A DNA stretch of 38,039 nt, taken from positions 1-38,039 of the forward strand of contig CAYIYO010000014.1 of the NCBI GenBank assembly GCA_964367715.1, written 5' to 3'. The position numbers and the translations under genes were made by a program. The stretch is from CAYIYO01 sp964367715 (GTDB lineage Bacteria > Chlamydiota > Chlamydiia > Chlamydiales > Criblamydiaceae). Shown here piece by piece: positions 34,891 through 38,039 of this stretch (position 1 is its first letter; every line of letters begins with the position of its first letter). A model generated the notes under the pieces. That model saw only the letters and a list, made by a program, of their open reading frames with translations, was not told the DNA's origin and did no database searches.

Positions 34891-35274
34891 ATGATGAAAG
34901 TAAAAAAAAGATGCATCACATTGATTGAGATCATGATCGTCATGTTCCTCATCGCACTCATCACCGGCGTTGTTGCCTACAACTACCGCGGCAGTTTGGA
35001 CGAAGGAAAAGCCTTTAAAACAAAGGCCGGAATGGAAAAAGTGGAAATGCTTTTAAATCTCCGCGCAGCAAATGATCCAGAAATTCTAGAAAGCCTAGAT
35101 AAAAATTGGCAACAAATCATTAAACAAGATCCTCTCGTTAAAGATTCAAAAGCATTAATAAAAGACGGTTGGGGAGATGACTACGAGGTCACCGTCGAAA
35201 ATAATGTGATCACTGTCCATTCAAAGAAATATGATGAATATAAAAAGACGCATCAAACGATGTTTAAAAATTAA
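34891..35274 (+). CDS. gspG: Major pseudopilin GspG-like
   Basis: This 127-residue protein has a prepilin leader and hydrophobic helix (ITLIEIMIVMFLIALITGVV). Residue +5 is Glu, as needed for assembly, but residue -1 is Cys8 where prepilin peptidase usually needs Gly. The C-terminal part contains DGWGDDYEV, the calcium-binding type motif of GspG. AGGAG precedes the start by 8 bases. The next gene begins inside its 3' end (44-base overlap), so the pseudopilins are tightly coupled. CT569 is the positional equivalent. Confidence 0.88.
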   Translation: MMKVKKRCITLIEIMIVMFLIALITGVVAYNYRGSLDEGKAFKTKAGMEKVEMLLNLRAANDPEILESLDKNWQQIIKQDPLVKDSKALIKDGWGDDYEVTVENNVITVHSKKYDEYKKTHQTMFKN

Positions 35275-35872
35275 GAAAAAAAAGCACGGCTTTACGCTTC
35301 TTGAATTGATGATTGTCATTATGATTCTCTCGTTGACAGCGGGAATCGTCGGTATCAACATCACCAAAGCCGTTCGTGAACAACGTTTCCGCTCCGAGGT
35401 AGCACGCGTGGTCGACCGGTTACGTCTTGCCCAAAATTTGATGCTAATTGCAAATACAGATGTTGATGTCATCTTTACGAAAGGGAAAGAGGGCGTCGAC
35501 TTCTTTCTCGAAACAGAGGGTCCTCTCTCTCCTTCATGGAAAAAAGAGCTCGAGCGCCCTTCTTCCCCTCTAAAAGCGGTGCACTGGGTCGAATTTGAAG
35601 AAACAGTTCCACGCTCCCATGGTCAGCAAGGACGTCTTCAGCTACAATTTCTATCGCGAGGAAGCGTCATGAGTCGAGGTCTTCTTCGTCTCTCCACCGC
35701 AGCACGCGACGACGAGTACGGCGCCCTCACGCGCTACGTCTGCCTTCCCGGTTATCCACAAGCACTTACAAGTAGCGCTAATGGAGAATGTCCAGTCGAT
35801 AGAATCGAAGACGATGATCGCTCCCTCACCGATTGGACTGTCGACGAAGTAAAGGCACATCATGCCACCTAA
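35231..35872 (+). CDS. Minor pseudopilin (GspH-like)
   Basis: The 213-residue protein has a long, very basic leader (20 residues, KKKKHG) and a canonical prepilin cleavage site, Gly20 before FTLLELMIVIMI with Glu at +5. The remainder is a beta-rich globular domain with only two Cys near the C-terminus (YVCLPGYPQALTSSANGECP), which could form a disulfide. By position and order it is the equivalent of CT568 and would be the H-type tip pseudopilin. The start lies within gspG; an ATG 3 bases later is equally possible. Confidence 0.82.
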   Translation: MMNIKRRIKRCLKIKKKKHGFTLLELMIVIMILSLTAGIVGINITKAVREQRFRSEVARVVDRLRLAQNLMLIANTDVDVIFTKGKEGVDFFLETEGPLSPSWKKELERPSSPLKAVHWVEFEETVPRSHGQQGRLQLQFLSRGSVMSRGLLRLSTAARDDEYGALTRYVCLPGYPQALTSSANGECPVDRIEDDDRSLTDWTVDEVKAHHAT

Positions 35873-36389
35873 AATAAAAGTACAAAAACGTTCGTTTACG
35901 CTATTAGAGGTGTTGATTGCTCTTGCTCTCATCGTTGGCTGCATCATCCCTCTCATTTATCCGCATGTTGTCCTCTTTCAAGCACAAAATGCGTTTGTGA
36001 GCGAAATGAAGGTCGACCGCCTCGTCCAAACGCTCTATGCCGATACTCTCGTCAGTCTCTATCGCAACGAAATTCCATGGAACGAATTAGAAAGCGAAAA
36101 AGAGGTCACGATTGATCCGGCCATACTAAAAAATGCAGGCATTCCCACGGGTCTTTTTTCAGGTAAAATGCAATGGAAAATTGAATATTCTAAGCCGAAG
36201 CCCCCTCAAGAAAGAACGGTTTATCTACTGGAGCTTACGTTTACATTCGACTTTTTACAAGAAAGCACTCATAAGCCTCTCGTTTATCGCTACGACATCT
36301 TTGTCGAGCGCATATTAGGCAAAGAAAGTAGTAAAGAAGAAGCACCGGAAGAAAATTCAGCAGAAGAAGCGGAGGAGGAAGAAAAATGA
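35862..36389 (+). CDS. Minor pseudopilin-like protein (GspI-like)
   Basis: The 175-residue protein has a short basic leader and a pilin helix (FTLLEVLIALALIVGCII), with Glu at +5 and Ser11 at -1 instead of Gly. The helix is followed by a small globular domain and an unusually acidic Glu/Ala tail of about 25 residues. Position and leader suggest a GspI-type subunit (CT567 by order). It overlaps the preceding gene by 11 bases and the next by 4. Confidence 0.75.
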   Translation: MPPKIKVQKRSFTLLEVLIALALIVGCIIPLIYPHVVLFQAQNAFVSEMKVDRLVQTLYADTLVSLYRNEIPWNELESEKEVTIDPAILKNAGIPTGLFSGKMQWKIEYSKPKPPQERTVYLLELTFTFDFLQESTHKPLVYRYDIFVERILGKESSKEEAPEENSAEEAEEEEK

Positions 36390-37060
36390 AACAACTCCGA
36401 CGCCCCCCCCTAACGATTCTTGAAGTGCTTATCTCAATGGCACTCACAATGCTCGCCATCACCACGTTGCTCTACTTCTACTACCAAGTCGATGAAATGA
36501 ATCGCTTCATCGAAAAAATTGAAGAAGAAAGTTTTCAATCACGGTACCTGGAAGGACGTCTCGCAGCACTGCTTCCGCGCGCTGTCGGTGAAAACGATCC
36601 GAGCAAAGATTTTATGTTTATGTCGACAGAGGGAAAGTCAGGAATAACAAAAGGGGGCATGCCGACGTTATTATTTATGTATGACAATGGGATCGATTTG
36701 AATCCTGACTTCGCTAATCACGTCCTAGGCCGTCTCTATCTTGACGAGAAGGAAAATTTAACTCTCGCGACCTGGCCAGCTCCCGCGCGCTGGCGGTCTG
36801 ATCAGCCTGTTCCGATGAGAAAAGAATCTCTTTTTCAACATGTTAAGGAATTACGATTTAAGTTTTTTGTCCCTCCACAGAAAGATGTTAAATCTTTGTT
36901 TGAAAATGAGGGGTGGATCGACCAATGGAAAGAAGAGTATAAACAACTTCCCGCTCTTATTTCAGTTGAAATTGTAACGGAAAAAAATGAAAAAGAAGAA
37001 ACCATACGCTACCTATTTCCGTTAGCAAATACGAAAAATACAATCCGCTACGAGAGGTAA
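36386..37060 (+). CDS. Minor pseudopilin-like protein (GspJ-like)
   Basis: The 224-residue protein has a basic leader, then LTILEVLISMALTMLAITTL with Glu at +5 and Pro8 at -1, where Gly is expected. The pattern otherwise fits GspJ-type pseudopilins, with a mixed alpha/beta domain after a helical stalk. The ATG overlaps the previous stop as ATGA. CT566 is the positional equivalent. Because proline at -1 is expected to block prepilin peptidase, the protein may remain uncleaved. Confidence 0.72.
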   Translation: MKQLRRPPLTILEVLISMALTMLAITTLLYFYYQVDEMNRFIEKIEEESFQSRYLEGRLAALLPRAVGENDPSKDFMFMSTEGKSGITKGGMPTLLFMYDNGIDLNPDFANHVLGRLYLDEKENLTLATWPAPARWRSDQPVPMRKESLFQHVKELRFKFFVPPQKDVKSLFENEGWIDQWKEEYKQLPALISVEIVTEKNEKEETIRYLFPLANTKNTIRYER

Positions 37061-37069
37061 TCAACGAAA

Positions 37070-37903
37070 GTGAACATCTTACTTTTTGTGATGACAGTAT
37101 TAATGCTTCTTTCTGTATTGACCTATGCACGCATTGACAGCACCCGTAATTTTATGGGAATGCGCTCTCAGTTTGAGCACTACATGCAGCTAACAGAACG
37201 CCAATATATCAATGAAAAAAATATCGATAAATATAATCAAACGAAAGTTTCCTCACGAAGCAATGGAAAATCGACACCAGGAACAGGCAAAATTTCAATT
37301 AAAATTCTTGTCGACGAAGATGAAAGCGAAAGCAATCCCGAACAGTACCTTTTCATTAAAAATACGGTTCAGAGCTTAGCAAAAGAACTGTTCAGCGAAG
37401 AAAAATTTTATAAAGAAGCCGAAAAAGAACGTCCTCAATTTCTTGATGAACTGTTCACTGGCCTCCTAAAAAAAGGAGCTAAGGTACCCAGCACACAACC
37501 ATTCAAGCATGCTGCCGATCTTGCAAGCATTGATCTGGATGACGATCTCCTACAAAAAGTGCTATACGAGCTGTTGAGAGAGCGTCCACCAAATAGTGAA
37601 AGCAAAAAGGAATTTTCCCTTCTAAATTTTGTGACGATGGATACCAAAGGCGACAGCAAAATACGTTTACAGCTAGCTCCCACTCCTCTTTTAAGAGTGC
37701 TTTTTAATGGAGATCAATCCACTGTCGACGATGTACTCGAACAACGTTATCAGCTCTTTTATCAATTGAATAATGACAAAATTTCTAGCGAAGAAGCTAA
37801 GAAAACCTTCGAAGGATTATTCAAAGACCGTTTATCGAATAAAAATTTTCAAGAATTAATCGATTTCACACTCACAAAAACCAATCCCAAAAAATATAAT
37901 TAA
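37070..37903 (+). CDS. Membrane-anchored protein at the end of the secretion operon (CT565-like position)
   Basis: The 277-residue protein has an N-terminal hydrophobic helix right at the start (NILLFVMTVLMLLSVLTYA) and a largely helical, Lys/Glu-rich remainder with a long linker at about residues 60-90. It has no prepilin leader or Glu at +5. Its place after three minor pseudopilins suggests a GspK-like role, but the sequence does not prove it. The start is GTG; a GAGAGG element lies 12 bases upstream. A stop codon in the same frame lies only 9 bases before the start, separating it from the GspJ-like gene. A palindrome follows. Confidence 0.7.
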   Translation: MNILLFVMTVLMLLSVLTYARIDSTRNFMGMRSQFEHYMQLTERQYINEKNIDKYNQTKVSSRSNGKSTPGTGKISIKILVDEDESESNPEQYLFIKNTVQSLAKELFSEEKFYKEAEKERPQFLDELFTGLLKKGAKVPSTQPFKHAADLASIDLDDDLLQKVLYELLRERPPNSESKKEFSLLNFVTMDTKGDSKIRLQLAPTPLLRVLFNGDQSTVDDVLEQRYQLFYQLNNDKISSEEAKKTFEGLFKDRLSNKNFQELIDFTLTKTNPKKYN

Positions 37904-37916
37904 CCCAAGTTGCGTA

Positions 37917-37964
37917 TATACCGAACGTATTCCAAAATTTGGTTTTTGAGTCACGTTCGGTATA
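37917..37964. repeat. 48-bp palindrome family, copy R5 (covarying arms)
   Basis: The arms tataccgaacgt (37917-37928) and acgttcggtata (37953-37964) are perfect 12-bp reverse complements, in an element of exactly the same length as R3. It lies between the secretion operon and the convergent partial gene at the window end, so it may terminate both. Confidence 0.85.
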
Positions 37965-37975
37965 ACCAACGCAAG

Positions 37976-38038
37976 CTATTTTTCTTTTTTCTTGGGGTTC
38001 GTTGAGTAGAGAACTGTATGTAAAACGCGTTCATAAAA
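37976..38038 (-). CDS. C-terminal fragment of a leftward gene (sctT by position)
   Basis: Reading leftward from the window edge, one frame gives FYERVLHTVLYSTNPKKKEK and a TAG stop at 37978-37976. The length is too short for a family call. In C. trachomatis, as I recall, the type III export gene cdsT/sctT (CT564) converges on CT565 here, so this is likely its C-terminus. Another minus frame also stays open from the edge, ending inside the palindrome, and is a weaker alternative. Confidence 0.4.
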   Translation of the reverse strand, partial: FYERVLHTVLYSTNPKKKEK

Positions 38039-38039
38039 G

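Noticed and set aside
37058..37072. Possible read-through fusion of the GspJ-like and last secretion gene (same frame, one TAA between)
   Set aside because: The second gene begins with its own hydrophobic helix and GTG start, and two separate genes are expected at this position; no read-through signal seen.
8199..37964. CRISPR array formed by the recurring palindromes
   Set aside because: Copies are kilobases apart, lack regular spacers and no cas genes are present.
1..38039. tRNA, rRNA or intact insertion sequences
   Set aside because: No cloverleaf-type sequence, ribosomal RNA stretch or transposase was recognised on either strand by eye.

Overview
The window looks like a chromosomal segment of a member of the Chlamydiota, most likely an environmental (Parachlamydiales-type) lineage. 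The evidence is gene content plus gene order as I remember it from Chlamydia trachomatis: alaS-mfd, amn and efp lie together (compare CT748-CT753); nqrB-C-D-E form an operon without nqrA or nqrF (compare CT278-CT281); and a hypothetical gene, gspD, gspE, gspF, gspG and four small genes run in a row (compare CT573 down to CT565), meeting an opposing gene where C. trachomatis has the type III secretion gene sctT. Synteny is from memory and was not computed. Repeat families, a glycan cluster and an EpmA gene fit a larger genome than that of pathogenic chlamydiae.

Layout. 1-1640: a small inverted repeat, then a leftward coiled-coil protein with a near-consensus promoter. 1636-5310: a rightward glycan block (GT4 glycosyltransferase, GT2 glycosyltransferase, O-antigen ligase/polymerase-like membrane protein). 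5259-6744: leftward efp-epmA, the elongation factor EF-P and its lysine-modifying enzyme. 6917-8196: rightward operon of two small proteins and AMP nucleosidase. 8322-9137: a protein with a FliK/SctP-like C-terminus. 9157-15122: leftward alaS-mfd with a 4-bp overlap. 15237-16148: a VOC-fold protein and a FlgN-like helical protein. 16306-20146: leftward nqrBCDE, the membrane core of the Na+-translocating NADH:quinone oxidoreductase. 20175-20274: a 100-N assembly gap. 20390-25627: a giant AsmA/TamB-like envelope protein. 25803-27450: a kinase-like membrane protein and a ComF-type phosphoribosyltransferase. 27487-27915: a small leftward membrane protein. 28088-37903: a type II secretion / type IV pilus-like operon. 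37976-38038: C-terminal codons of a leftward gene running off the end.

Functional themes are envelope building (glycosyltransferases, ligase, AsmA-like protein), secretion (complete secretin, ATPase, platform and pseudopilin set; possible T3SS accessory proteins), sodium bioenergetics (Nqr) and translation/repair housekeeping (AlaRS, EF-P, EpmA, Mfd).

The most unusual signal is non-coding. A 48-bp palindrome family occurs 3' of rightward genes (8199, 16218, 25664, 37917, and a partial copy at 29506). The copies at 25664 and 37917 differ in their arms by compensatory base-pair changes, and one copy is nested inside a second repeat family (2991-3065; 16171-16285). No gene-free stretch exceeds 300 bases.
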